Assembly: GCA_015767355.1 (NCBI GenBank) | Contig: JADWMH010000141.1 | Location: 1 to 5,592, forward strand | Direction: 5' to 3' | DNA: 5,592 nucleotides | DNA from: Gammaproteobacteria bacterium | GTDB lineage: Bacteria > Pseudomonadota > Gammaproteobacteria > Chromatiales > Chromatiaceae | In this document: piece by piece, positions 4,976-5,592 of the stretch | How positions within the stretch are numbered: position 1 is the stretch's first letter | How the letters are laid out: each line of letters opens with the position of its first letter | Translations under genes and position numbers: made by a program | The notes under the pieces: model-generated | What the model saw: the letters and a program-made list of their open reading frames with translations, nothing else | Databases searched by the model: none | Told to the model about the DNA's origin: nothing

Positions 4976-5592
4976 ATGTCAGAGTCGATAGAGAGCGAAC
5001 AGCCATTTTTGAGCCACCTCTTTGAGCTGCGAGACCGCCTGCTGCGTATCGTCATGCTGGTGCTGGTGGTGTTTCTGGGGCTATTTTTCGTCGCCAATGA
5101 TCTCTTTACGATGGTTGCGCGTCCATTGATGGACGCCTATCCGGGCGACATCATAGCAATCGGCATTCTATCTCCATTTCTGACACCGATCAAACTGGCG
5201 CTGGTCGCATCGATTTTCCTCTCGATGCCCTTTATTTTCTTCCAGGTGTGGGGTTTTATTGCACCGGGGCTCTATAAGCACGAGCGCAAGCTGGTGATGC
5301 CGTTGGTGATCTCCAGCACCATTCTCTTCTATCTTGGGGTGTTGTTTGCCTACTATGTCGTGTTTCCGCTGGTATTTGCTTTTCTCTCCAAAATTTCACC
5401 GGAAGGCGTCAACGCGATGCCCGATATCGCAGCCTATCTCGATTTTATACTGACGCTCTTTTTTGCTTTTGGGCTGGCATTCGAGATTCCGATAGCGACC
5501 ATCATCCTGGTGTGGATGGGAATGGTTACCCCTGAGCAGCTGACCAAGAAACGTCCCTATGTCATCGTCGGCGCCTTCGTTGTCGGCATGTT
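4976..5592 (+). CDS. tatC: Twin-arginine translocase subunit TatC, 3' end outside window
   Basis: The multi-spanning core of the Tat translocase and the main twin-arginine signal receptor, in the inner membrane. 205 residues are visible; E. coli TatC has about 258, so roughly the last 50 are missing. The family signature FLSHLFELRDRLL with conserved Glu17 is on the cytoplasmic N-terminus, followed by helix 1 (about 24-40), SPFLTPIKLALVAS (66-79), FFQVWGFIAPGLYKHERK (88-105) with the signal-binding Phe94 and Glu103, helix 3 (about 106-131), AFGLAFEIP with the intramembrane Glu170, and KKRPYVIVGAFVVGM at the edge. Phe94, Glu103 and Glu170 fall at the same numbers as in E. coli. ATG 4976 matches the family start but has only a weak upstream AAG, so translation may be inefficient or use another signal. 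Confidence 0.96.
   Translation, partial: MSESIESEQPFLSHLFELRDRLLRIVMLVLVVFLGLFFVANDLFTMVARPLMDAYPGDIIAIGILSPFLTPIKLALVASIFLSMPFIFFQVWGFIAPGLYKHERKLVMPLVISSTILFYLGVLFAYYVVFPLVFAFLSKISPEGVNAMPDIAAYLDFILTLFFAFGLAFEIPIATIILVWMGMVTPEQLTKKRPYVIVGAFVVGM

Overview
The window reads as chromosomal DNA from a gammaproteobacterium. TatA, TatB, TatC, ArnD and the ArnA dehydrogenase domain all look close to their Escherichia coli counterparts as I remember them, and hisE directly before tatABC is a typical beta/gammaproteobacterial arrangement. The intergenic palindromes would fit an environmental lineage such as the Chromatiales or sulfur oxidisers, but that placement is inference. All six complete genes and both edge-truncated genes belong to known families. 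I found no undescribed multi-gene system. The unusual content lies in the spacers.

Layout. Positions 1-1978 hold the end of a lipid A aminoarabinose (Arn) operon on the + strand: the UDP-glucuronate decarboxylase (ArnA dehydrogenase) domain, truncated at the left edge, followed by arnD. Positions 1979-2166 are a convergent spacer filled with repeats, including half of a MITE-like palindrome. A secreted GlcG/HbpS-type protein (DUF336) lies on the - strand at 2167-2661. A 97-bp divergent spacer separates it from hisF (2759-3532), which overlaps hisE (3529-3846) by four bases; hisI is not between them. A 334-bp spacer (3847-4180) holds a 19-bp-stem hairpin, an intact MITE-like element of about 157 bp and a plausible sigma-70 promoter for tatA. 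Then follow tatA (4181-4417), tatB (4465-4812), a 163-bp spacer with a perfect 19-bp inverted repeat, and tatC, cut by the right edge.

Functions. ArnA-DH and ArnD act in making undecaprenyl-phosphate-aminoarabinose, used to modify lipid A and lower affinity for cationic peptides. HisF and HisE act in histidine biosynthesis. TatABC builds the twin-arginine translocase for folded proteins. The DUF336 protein carries a Sec-type signal peptide and probably acts in the periplasm; its ligand is unknown. The three pathways appear to be neighbours rather than partners.

Four different short palindromic or tandem repeat families sit in the three larger spacers, each beginning just after a stop codon. 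They split transcription units that are normally compact (hisE-tatA and tatB-tatC). This is the part of the window that most repays a second look.
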